NCBI GenBank assembly: GCA_964343305.1
Contig: CAYFJO010000344.1
Span: forward strand, 1-11,616
Length of the DNA stretch: 11,616 nucleotides
Direction of reading: 5' to 3'
From: CAYFJO01 sp964343305
GTDB lineage: Bacteria; Planctomycetota; Planctomycetia; Pirellulales; Pirellulaceae
The notes beneath the pieces were generated by a model, which worked only from the letters and a program-made list of their open reading frames with translations, made no database searches and was not told the DNA's origin. Position numbers and translations under genes: made by a program. This document shows, one piece after another, positions 1-6,210 of this stretch (its first letter is position 1; each line of letters opens with the position of its first letter).

Positions 1-876
1 GACTTCGAAGGCGGCCCCATCTTCACCAACCAGGTCCTCGTCGACAACAACGGCAGCAAGCGCGTCTGGTGGAGCGACAGCGGCGAAGACTTCCCAGAAG
101 GCGACGGCATCACGACGTCAAACTGGCTCGGCGAGGAAATCGACGCTTCCGCCGAGGAGAAAGACCAGAAGAACGCCCGCGTCACCATGCCCATCCGAAA
201 TGTGCCACACCTGGACTCCGACTACAACAACAACGACGGCGTGCCGCTCGATGTGGCCCTCATCGGCGGTCGCTCAAGCAAGCTGCATCCGCTGATCAGC
301 CGCGCCCGCAACTGGAATGAGGCCGTTTACCACGCATTGTGCCAGTTCAGCGAGCCCACCGCAGCCGCCGTCGGCCAGAAGCCCCGCTACGACCCCATGG
401 CGAACCGTCCCTTCATCGCCTTCAATGTCAGCGACTACGCTCAGAAGTGGCTGGACCTCCCCAAGAAGACGCCGAAGCCCCCCGCGGTCTTCAGCGTCAA
501 CTGGTTCCGACGCGACGACGACGGCAACTTCATCTGGGACGGCTTCGGCGCAAACTACCGCGTCCTCGACGCCGCCGTCCGCCAGTTGGACGGCACAGAT
601 ACATGGGTGGAGACCCCCATCGGCCTCGTCCCCAAGCCCGAACAAATTGACATCAGCGGCCTCAAGTACACCACGACCACCGAGCAACTCGCCGAGATCC
701 TCGTCCCCGATAAGGAGGCCCTCAAGCGTGAGGTCGCCAACCGCGAAGGCTGGCTCAACGAACTTGAGAACGGATTGGAGGCAGGCAGTGAGGGCCGCGG
801 CGCCCCCAAGAAGCTCCCCCAGGCCATCTGGGACGAACACGAGGCCTTCAAGAAACGCGTCGAAGAATACACATAG
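1..876 (+). CDS. pckG: Phosphoenolpyruvate carboxykinase (GTP), C-terminal part
   Basis: Cytosolic enzyme that interconverts oxaloacetate plus GTP with phosphoenolpyruvate, CO2 and GDP, the entry step of gluconeogenesis. The frame is open from base 1, so the start and the P-loop lie upstream. About 291 residues are visible out of roughly 600 for the family. The visible part carries FTNQVL near residue 9, GVPLDV-x-IGGR near 80-89, SEPTAAA near 118, DPMANRPF near 130, and the guanine-binding block NWFRRDDDGNFIWDGFGANY at about 167-186. The Trp-Phe and two later Phe residues that hold the guanine ring are all present. Differences from the usual consensus are IGGRS where FGGRR is typical, FNVSDY for YNFG-x-Y, and GFGAN for GFGEN. 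Codons end in C almost throughout, unlike the genes to the right, which suggests strong expression. The gene converges on the sulfatase, with only 19 bases between the two stops. Confidence 0.93.
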   Translation, partial: DFEGGPIFTNQVLVDNNGSKRVWWSDSGEDFPEGDGITTSNWLGEEIDASAEEKDQKNARVTMPIRNVPHLDSDYNNNDGVPLDVALIGGRSSKLHPLISRARNWNEAVYHALCQFSEPTAAAVGQKPRYDPMANRPFIAFNVSDYAQKWLDLPKKTPKPPAVFSVNWFRRDDDGNFIWDGFGANYRVLDAAVRQLDGTDTWVETPIGLVPKPEQIDISGLKYTTTTEQLAEILVPDKEALKREVANREGWLNELENGLEAGSEGRGAPKKLPQAIWDEHEAFKKRVEEYT

Positions 877-895
877 GACACAGCTCTGCGTCGAG

Positions 896-2449
896 CTACT
901 CCAACGACCGAATATCCAACACAGTTGGTTTGAGCGGCTTTCCTTCTTTATCCACAGGATAAAGAGCATCATGCTTGTTCATGCTGGCAATCAACTCCTT
1001 CATCATCATGCGAAGTTGATCCGGCTTTTTCGTCGCAAGATTTGTTTGCTCAAACGGATCGTCGGCCAGGTTGTAAAGCTGATAGTGCGATCCTTCGGAC
1101 GCCTTCGACGGATAGAAGTGATAAATCACCTTCCAATCGCCGTGGCGATAGACGGTGAAATAATCGCTGCGGTGTGGCGCGTGCGGATAGTTCATCAAAA
1201 ACACTTCGTCGCGCGTCGCGTCCGGCTTTCCGGTCAGCAGCGTGTCGAGCTTTGAGCCGTCGACTTTGTGACTCTTGGGCGTGGCCACATTGACGTGCGC
1301 CAAAATCGTCGGGAACAAATCGTGGACGGCACCAAGTTGGCTTTGAATGGTATCGGCCGGTATCGGTAGACGCTTCTGATGCGGATTGTTCGCATTTGGC
1401 TTGGCCCAAGCGGCAATGAACGGCACACGCATGCCACCTTCGTAGTGGGCTCCCTTCTTGCCACGTAGCGGCGCGGCACACGCAACGGCATGCTGGTGGC
1501 CAAGCGGTGCGTCCGATCCGTTGTCGCCCAGGAAAAAAACCAACGTGTCTTCCGACTCGCCCAACTCTTCGACATGGTCGAGCAAATCGCCCAGCGATTT
1601 GTCCATGCCTTCGATCAACGTGGCGAACGCCTGTGCGTTGGCTGGTTTGCCAGAATCCTTGTAATGGTCGGCAAACCGCGGATCGGAGTGAAACGGTGCG
1701 TGCACGGCATAGTGCGACATGTACAAGTAAAACGGCTTGTCGGCCTTCACCGCGTCGGTCAAATGCGTCTTGGCTTCGATCGTCAACGCCTCGGTTAGAA
1801 ACGTCTTCGTGCCGTGGTACTTTTCCAAATGTGGAACAGCGGACTTCGCCCGCTTCGTGCCAAGGCCGTAGTTTTGCTCGCCATAGTAACTGCCCGGAGC
1901 GCCGAACGTGGCACCGCCGACGTTGATCGTGAATCCCAGATTCGAAGGATCGGCCCCCTCGAATGCTCGCGGAGCAAAGTGCCCCTTGCCGACGTGAATC
2001 GTGTGATAGCCGGCTGATTGCAACAGCCCGGCCAACGTAACGTCGTTCTTCTTTAACCCGATCCAATTGTAGTCGGGCGGACCAAATGGGCCTCGGTTGT
2101 TGCGATCCGGGTTGATCCAATTTGTCGTGTGATGCCGCGCGGCGTTCTGGCCCGTCATGATCGAAATCCGTGTGGGCGAACAAACGCTCATCGCGTAGAA
2201 GTTGTTGAAGCGGACGCCCAGCTTGGCCAGCCGCTCCATACTGGGCGCGCGATAGTAATCGTTCAGCGGATAACGCTTTGGCTTGCCGTCGTCATCGGTC
2301 AAAAACGGCACGGACGTGTCCATCACGCCCATGTCGTCGACCAAGAAGACGATGATGTTTGGCTTGTCTGCCGCATCGACCGATGCGATGGAAAGGGCCA
2401 GCAGTGCCAAGAAACAACAACCAAGAAATCGTGTCAAAAATGTGTTCAC
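896..2449 (-). CDS. Secreted sulfatase (arylsulfatase A-like, type I formylglycine sulfatase)
   Basis: Predicted exported hydrolase that cleaves sulfate esters, probably from polysaccharides; the substrate cannot be read from the sequence. I chose the GTG at 2449 (517 residues). GGAG lies 6 bases before it, and the protein then begins with a clean signal peptide: MNTFLTR, a hydrophobic stretch, then a cleavage-like VDA-A near residue 27. A TTG at 2473 would add eight residues and overlap the upstream stop. Sulfatase hallmarks are PNIIVFLVDDMG (metal Asp-Asp at 38-39), C90-S-P-T-R94 (Cys converted to formylglycine), GKGH (Lys155, His157), HAPF (His250) and DNG (Asp309, Asn310). GKGHFA replaces the common GKWHLG. 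The length is typical for the S1 family. It starts 20 bases after the selenoprotein-like redoxin gene on the same strand, so the two are probably co-transcribed. Confidence 0.9.
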   Translation of the reverse strand: MNTFLTRFLGCCFLALLALSIASVDAADKPNIIVFLVDDMGVMDTSVPFLTDDDGKPKRYPLNDYYRAPSMERLAKLGVRFNNFYAMSVCSPTRISIMTGQNAARHHTTNWINPDRNNRGPFGPPDYNWIGLKKNDVTLAGLLQSAGYHTIHVGKGHFAPRAFEGADPSNLGFTINVGGATFGAPGSYYGEQNYGLGTKRAKSAVPHLEKYHGTKTFLTEALTIEAKTHLTDAVKADKPFYLYMSHYAVHAPFHSDPRFADHYKDSGKPANAQAFATLIEGMDKSLGDLLDHVEELGESEDTLVFFLGDNGSDAPLGHQHAVACAAPLRGKKGAHYEGGMRVPFIAAWAKPNANNPHQKRLPIPADTIQSQLGAVHDLFPTILAHVNVATPKSHKVDGSKLDTLLTGKPDATRDEVFLMNYPHAPHRSDYFTVYRHGDWKVIYHFYPSKASEGSHYQLYNLADDPFEQTNLATKKPDQLRMMMKELIASMNKHDALYPVDKEGKPLKPTVLDIRSLE

Positions 2450-2469
2450 AGTTTGCTCCAATGGATTTA

Positions 2470-3555
2470 TCAACCTTCGGCCAGTAATTCTTCGATGCGT
2501 TGCCGCATAATCACCTCGGCATCAGTGCCTTGCCATTTTAACTCGCCATAATACCAATAGCGAACATCGCCGTTCTTATCGATCAGATAAACGCTGGGCC
2601 ACATCGAGTTGCCCCAGGCACTCCAGTTCTTGTGTTCGTTGTCGATCACAACGGGTGACTCGATAGCGGCATCGCTCACCGCCTTGCGCACGTTTGCAAC
2701 GATCTTCTCGCTCGCCGTTTCTGGCGTGTGAACGCCGAGCACGACCAAGCCTTTGTCTTTGAACGTTTCGTCCCACTCCTTGTACCAAGGGTAATTGCGT
2801 TTGCAGTTAATTCAGGCAAACGCGAAAAAGTGCAACGCGACGACCTTGCCTTTCAGTTTATCGAGCGTCAACGGCGGCGAGTTGATCCACTCGTTTTGCC
2901 CCTCAATTTCCGGTGCTCTGAATCGCACATGCCCCAACTTAGCGACGTCGATCCTGTGACCGAGCATGGCGAACCAGTTCTCTTGCTGCTGGCGAGTCAA
3001 GGCGGCCAGGATCTTCTTTTGCTCGTCGATGCGCAAATCGCGAGCTTTGCTTTCCAACGCTTGACGTGAGCCGCCCGATTTGAGTTGCTCCGAAATGTCA
3101 TGGATCGCCTTGTCCGTGGCGGCCATGGTCTCGTCGATTTCCTTCCGTTGGTCGGCGGAAATACCAAGCGACTTGGAAACGTCGTCACGAGCGAACGCCT
3201 TCATGCCGACCGTCCACATGACGATTTGGTTCATGCGGCGATATTGATCGCGTGTGAGAATCTCGGCCATGGCCCGTTTGGCTTTTGCAATGGAATCGCT
3301 GACTGTCTTTTCCACGTGATTGCCCGACTTGTTTCGCATCGACCACAGCCCGCCATCCAATTTGTCCGTCAACCGCCGAACTGCCGCTTGTTGGGCCGCG
3401 TCAAGATTCAAATCGCCTTGAACAACCGGATCGCGAATCAACAACAAGTATGGTTGCCCAAACTGTGTGACGGGCAGGTGTCCGTACGGATTGCTTTGAG
3501 CAAAAGTAGATCCGCAAAGAATGAGAAGAAGAACAAGCGCGCGAGAATGTTTCAT
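2470..3555 (-). CDS. Thioredoxin-like (TlpA/AhpC-TSA type) redoxin, probable selenoprotein read through in-frame UGA
   Basis: Predicted exported thiol/selenol oxidoreductase of 361 residues. The start is ATG at 3555, giving the signal peptide MKHSRALVLLLILCGSTFAQ. Residues 30-210 are helical, with repeated L-x-x-x-Q units (LTRDQ, ISADQ, LTRQQ) of a Spy/LTXXQ-like kind often seen in planctomycete proteins. The thioredoxin fold begins at about 235 (LKGKVVALHFFAFA). UGA at 2814-2812 is codon 248 and replaces the first Cys of the family's C-I-N-C, giving U-INC with Cys251. The same frame then stays open for 113 codons and carries KRNYPWYKEW, GVHTPET and the cis-Pro block MWPSVYLID to the stop at 2470. 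A SECIS-like hairpin follows the UGA. The gene lies 31 bases after rpoN and 20 before the sulfatase start. No good ribosome-binding site is visible. The alternative is a Cys-to-stop mutation in a dying gene, but the intact downstream half and the hairpin argue against that. Confidence 0.85.
2775..2811 (-). promoter_or_regulatory. Bacterial SECIS-like element after the UGA
   Basis: In the mRNA sense, a hairpin at 2792-2775 has stem ACCCUU / AAGGAGU with one bulged A and apical loop GGUAC. The loop starts 26 bases after the UGA (25 intervening bases). A short stem-loop close behind the UGA with a GGU-beginning loop is the form recognised by SelB in bacteria. Its stem codes for YPWYKE, so the structure lies inside the coding region, as bacterial SECIS elements do. 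Confidence 0.75.
2797..2823 (-). repeat. Perfect 8-bp hairpin with the UGA in its loop
   Basis: The arms GCGTTTGC (mRNA sense, 2823-2816) and GCAAACGC (2804-2797) are exact reverse complements. The 11-base loop between them contains the UGA codon at 2814-2812. It stands in tandem with, and does not overlap, the GGU-loop hairpin downstream. Whether it acts in recoding is inference. Confidence 0.6.
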
Positions 3556-3586
3556 GCCGAAACTCGAAAACGGACCTTGGTTAGAA

Positions 3587-5086
3587 CTAACCCCTAGTTT
3601 TACTCCAATCCCGCCGCTGGCGAGAGCTGCCGATGTCCATTTTTTTGCGATACTTTGTGACCGTGCGGCGGGCAACGGTTAAGCCTTCTTCTTTTAGCTT
3701 CTCGACCAGTTGGTCGTCACTATACGGCTTGGCCTTGTCTTCGTTGTCGATGATTTCCTGGAGTTTGATGCGAATCTTGTCCCAGGCGACGTCTTCGCCC
3801 TCGGCGGTCTGCGTGCCACCAACAAAAAATCGTCGAAGGGCCAGGATGCCGCGCGGAGTTTGCATCCACTTGTCATCTACCGCGCGGCTGACAGTTGTCA
3901 CGTGGACGCCGACCTGGTCAGCGACCTGTTGCATCTTTAGCGGCTCGATAAACTCCGGGCCGTCTTCGATGAAACGCGTTTGATGGTCCACGATCGCTTG
4001 GGCAACACGGGTCAACGTGCTGCGGCGTTGTTCGATCGATTCGATCAGCCATTGAGCGGCATTGAATTTTTTGCGAATGAATTCTTTTTCCTCGGCGGTC
4101 GCTTCGCCGGTTTGCAATCGCTTGCGATAGTACGGGCTGATAAAAAGCGACGGAATGCCCTTGTCTTCGAGTCGGACCAAGTAGTTGCCGTCGTCGTCTC
4201 GCTCCAGAAACACGTCGGGCTTGACCATGGGATTGAATCGCTCGACAAACTCCGAGGCCGGCAGCGGGTCCAGCTTGCGAAGGTCGATCCACGCTTCCTG
4301 GATTTCCTCAATCGAGAGGCTGGTTGCTTTTTGTATCTGGGGCATGCGATTGTCACGCAGATCTTCCAGGTGATTACTCACCAACACCAGCATCTCCTCG
4401 TAAAAGAGCATGTCAGGCGTTAGTTGCAGAAGCAAACATTCCCGCAGGTCGCGCGCTGCAATGCCTCGCGGCTCGAGCGATTGAACCAGTTTCAACGCTG
4501 TCTCGGCCAGCGCGAGCTGTTCATCGTCGGCACCGGGCGGCAGGAGATCTTTCAAGTTGGCCGTGAATCGTCCGCCGTCTTCCGGATCGAGCGTCGAAAT
4601 AATTCGCTCGGCCAGCAGCATGATCTGAGGATCCGTGTCCGCCGCCTCGCCAAGCTGGTGCATCAAGTAGTCGTACAGCGACTCGCCGCGACCGACCAGA
4701 TTGGCCATTTGATCGTGTGCTCGCTCACCTTGCTCGGCGATACGGTTGGCGGACACACTTGGACGCTCGTCGAAATGATCGGGAACTTCCTGGTCCATGC
4801 TGACCAGCCGCTCGAAGTCGTCGGCGTTGTCATGGGCCTCGTCAACGATGACCTCTTTTTCCTCGATGTCCGGCGTGTCCGGATTCTCGCGTTCCTCGGC
4901 GGGTTCATCGGGAAGCGCTGGGTCCTTCTCCGCCATTTCCAACACGGGATTCTCAGTCAACTCCTGCTCGATCCGCTCTTGCAAGGCAAGAATCGGCAAT
5001 TGCAGAATCTCCATCGATTGGATCATCCGCGGAGCCAATTTCATGGTCTGCGTTTGCGTCAGATGTTGACCGAAAGACATTCGCAT
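3587..5086 (-). CDS. rpoN: RNA polymerase sigma-54 factor
   Basis: Alternative sigma factor that binds -24/-12 promoters and needs AAA+ activator proteins to open DNA. The protein has 499 residues, normal for the family. The N-terminal activator-interaction region (about 3-50) begins MSFGQHLTQTQTMKLAPRMI and ends EQELTENPVLEMAE. A very acidic linker covers about 54-105, followed by the core-binding region. The helix-turn-helix is at about 383-403 (QQVADQVGVHVTTVSRAV), then the KWMQTPRGILALRRFF block. The C-terminal RpoN box ARRTVTKYRK at 472-481 contacts the -24 element. ATG codons at 5086 and 5080 are both possible starts; neither has a clear ribosome-binding site, and I kept the longer. A structured inverted repeat lies just upstream. 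The gene sits between recR and the selenoprotein-like gene on the same strand. Confidence 0.95.
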   Translation of the reverse strand: MRMSFGQHLTQTQTMKLAPRMIQSMEILQLPILALQERIEQELTENPVLEMAEKDPALPDEPAEERENPDTPDIEEKEVIVDEAHDNADDFERLVSMDQEVPDHFDERPSVSANRIAEQGERAHDQMANLVGRGESLYDYLMHQLGEAADTDPQIMLLAERIISTLDPEDGGRFTANLKDLLPPGADDEQLALAETALKLVQSLEPRGIAARDLRECLLLQLTPDMLFYEEMLVLVSNHLEDLRDNRMPQIQKATSLSIEEIQEAWIDLRKLDPLPASEFVERFNPMVKPDVFLERDDDGNYLVRLEDKGIPSLFISPYYRKRLQTGEATAEEKEFIRKKFNAAQWLIESIEQRRSTLTRVAQAIVDHQTRFIEDGPEFIEPLKMQQVADQVGVHVTTVSRAVDDKWMQTPRGILALRRFFVGGTQTAEGEDVAWDKIRIKLQEIIDNEDKAKPYSDDQLVEKLKEEGLTVARRTVTKYRKKMDIGSSRQRRDWSKTRG

Positions 5087-5099
5087 AGGACTAACTCAC

Positions 5100-5156
5100 T
5101 TGTAGCCGAATTCCTGAGACTTCGGGGGAACTGAAGCCTTGCGAATTCAGCTACAA
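5100..5156. repeat. Interrupted palindrome between recR and rpoN
   Basis: The 14-base arms at 5100-5113 and 5143-5156 (TTGTAGCCGAATTC and GAATTCAGCTACAA) match at 13 positions. In minus-strand RNA the odd position is a U-G wobble, so the stem closes fully, while plus-strand RNA has a C-A mismatch. An inner stem GGCUUC / GAAGUC lies inside. It ends 13 bases before the rpoN start. No U-run follows, so it is not a standard intrinsic terminator. It could be a leader structure, a processing site or a copy of a dispersed planctomycete repeat. Confidence 0.7.
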
Positions 5157-5161
5157 CATTC

Positions 5162-5761
5162 TCAAAACTTCTGCCGAGCCGACATCGCGTCAGCCAGGAT
5201 TTCTTTGTTGGTGTACTCTAAAATGCTGCCCGTCGTGATTCCACGGGCAAGTTTTGTAATTTGGATTGGTAGGTCCGCGACCAAGTTGGATATGTGAAGC
5301 GCCGTGCCATCGCCTTCGACGGTCGGATTGGTGGCCATGACCAATTCTTCCACTTCTCCTTGATGGATTCGCTCGACAAGCTTCTCAATTGTCAGTTGAT
5401 CGGGACCGATTCCTTCGAGCGGTGCAATCCGCCCGAGCAACACGTGGTACAAGCCTTTGAACGACCCAGTGCTTTCGATCGCCATCAAATCGCGCGGCTG
5501 TTCGACCACGCAGATCGTTTTGCGATCACGCTTGGGATCCTGACAAATCAGGCACTCTTCTCCTTCCGACAAGTTGTAACAAACACGACAGTAACGAACG
5601 TTTTCGCGAACATCGCGAATTGCGTCGGCCAGTGCCAACGCTTCTGATTTGTTGACTCGCAAAACATGGTATGCCAGCCGCTCCGCCGACTTGCGACCGA
5701 CGCCCGGCAACTTGGCCAACTCGTCGATCAATGTCACAACTGATTCCGTTAGTTGCGCCAT
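5162..5761 (-). CDS. recR: Recombination mediator protein RecR
   Basis: Works with RecO (and RecF) to load RecA onto SSB-coated single-stranded DNA at gaps. At 199 residues it is the usual length. An N-terminal helix-hairpin-helix lies at about 18-34 (LPGVGRKSAERLAYHVL). A zinc finger has Cys58, Cys61, Cys70 and Cys73. The Toprim domain starts at about 82 (TICVVEQPRDLMAIE, with acidic Glu87) and carries GLYHVLLGRIAPLEGIGP. The C-terminal part has TNPTVEGDGTALHI and ARGITTGSILEY, both typical of RecR. The ATG at 5761 begins MAQLTESV, a standard RecR start, with GAGG 12 bases upstream. It follows ybaB by 33 bases in the conserved dnaX-ybaB-recR order. Confidence 0.96.
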   Translation of the reverse strand: MAQLTESVVTLIDELAKLPGVGRKSAERLAYHVLRVNKSEALALADAIRDVRENVRYCRVCYNLSEGEECLICQDPKRDRKTICVVEQPRDLMAIESTGSFKGLYHVLLGRIAPLEGIGPDQLTIEKLVERIHQGEVEELVMATNPTVEGDGTALHISNLVADLPIQITKLARGITTGSILEYTNKEILADAMSARQKF

Positions 5762-5794
5762 GCAATTCTTTAACCTCGCTGTTTCGAGAGAGAA

Positions 5795-6166
5795 TCATTT
5801 TGGACCATCGCCCATTTCGCCGCCGGTGAATTTTGCGATGGCATCACCCAGTCCAGGTACATCGATGCCTTCCGTCAATGACTGCATGGCTTCCATGTGA
5901 AGCTGTTTTGATTTGGCAACGGCCTGATTGACCGCGGCGGGCACCAGATCTTCGATCATTTCGCGGTCTTGTTTTTCGATCAATACTGGATCGATCGAAA
6001 TCTTCAAGACTTCACCCAGTCCGTTGACTTCCGCGGTGACCATGCCCGCGCCGGACGTGCCGGTCGCTCGCTCGGCTTTGAGCTTCTCCTGGACCTCACC
6101 CATGCGGCTGCCCATCGACTGGGCGGACTTCATCAGATTCGCAAAATTGGCGATTTGTTTGAACAC
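5795..6166 (-). CDS. ybaB: YbaB/EbfC family nucleoid-associated protein
   Basis: Small dimeric DNA-binding protein that coats or bends DNA; in other bacteria it is encoded between dnaX and recR, as here. The protein has 123 residues, slightly longer than the roughly 110 of many relatives. The N-terminal helix begins MFKQIANFANLMKSAQSM, followed by the family core VTAEVNGLGEVLKISIDP and the EDLVPAAVNQAVAKSKQLH helix. The tail GLGDAIAKFTGGE is Gly-rich. Translation starts at a GTG at 6166, supported by AGGAG seven bases upstream. That site lies in the loop of a hairpin whose 3' arm runs into the start codon. Confidence 0.93.
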   Translation of the reverse strand: MFKQIANFANLMKSAQSMGSRMGEVQEKLKAERATGTSGAGMVTAEVNGLGEVLKISIDPVLIEKQDREMIEDLVPAAVNQAVAKSKQLHMEAMQSLTEGIDVPGLGDAIAKFTGGEMGDGPK

Positions 6167-6195
6167 GGGACCTCTCCTACTTGGTCGTGGTCCCG
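6166..6195 (-). promoter_or_regulatory. Hairpin presenting the ybaB ribosome-binding site
   Basis: CGGGACC (6195-6189) and GGTCCCG (6172-6166) are exact reverse complements around a 16-base loop containing AGGAG. The last G of the 3' arm is the first base of the GTG start. The arrangement would leave the ribosome-binding site exposed while tying up the start codon. A translational role is inference. Confidence 0.45.
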
Positions 6196-6210
6196 CCAGT
6201 GTCGCGAGAC

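Noticed and set aside
274..1255. Long open frames opposite or out of frame with pckG (232 aa minus, 312 aa plus)
   Set aside because: They are shadows produced by C-ending codons in pckG, have repetitive Ser/Pro/Arg or Val/Leu composition, and run into the sulfatase gene.
2450..2473. TTG start of the sulfatase at 2473
   Set aside because: The GTG at 2449 has GGAG at good spacing and yields a cleaner signal peptide. The TTG has neither advantage.
2470..2748. Stand-alone 92-residue protein downstream of the UGA
   Set aside because: It would begin at a TTG inside the thioredoxin fold and lack the redox motif. It is the in-frame continuation of the gene starting at 3555.
4424..5134. 236-residue open frame on the plus strand
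   Set aside because: It lies antisense to rpoN, whose conserved motifs are clear, and has no recognisable family features.
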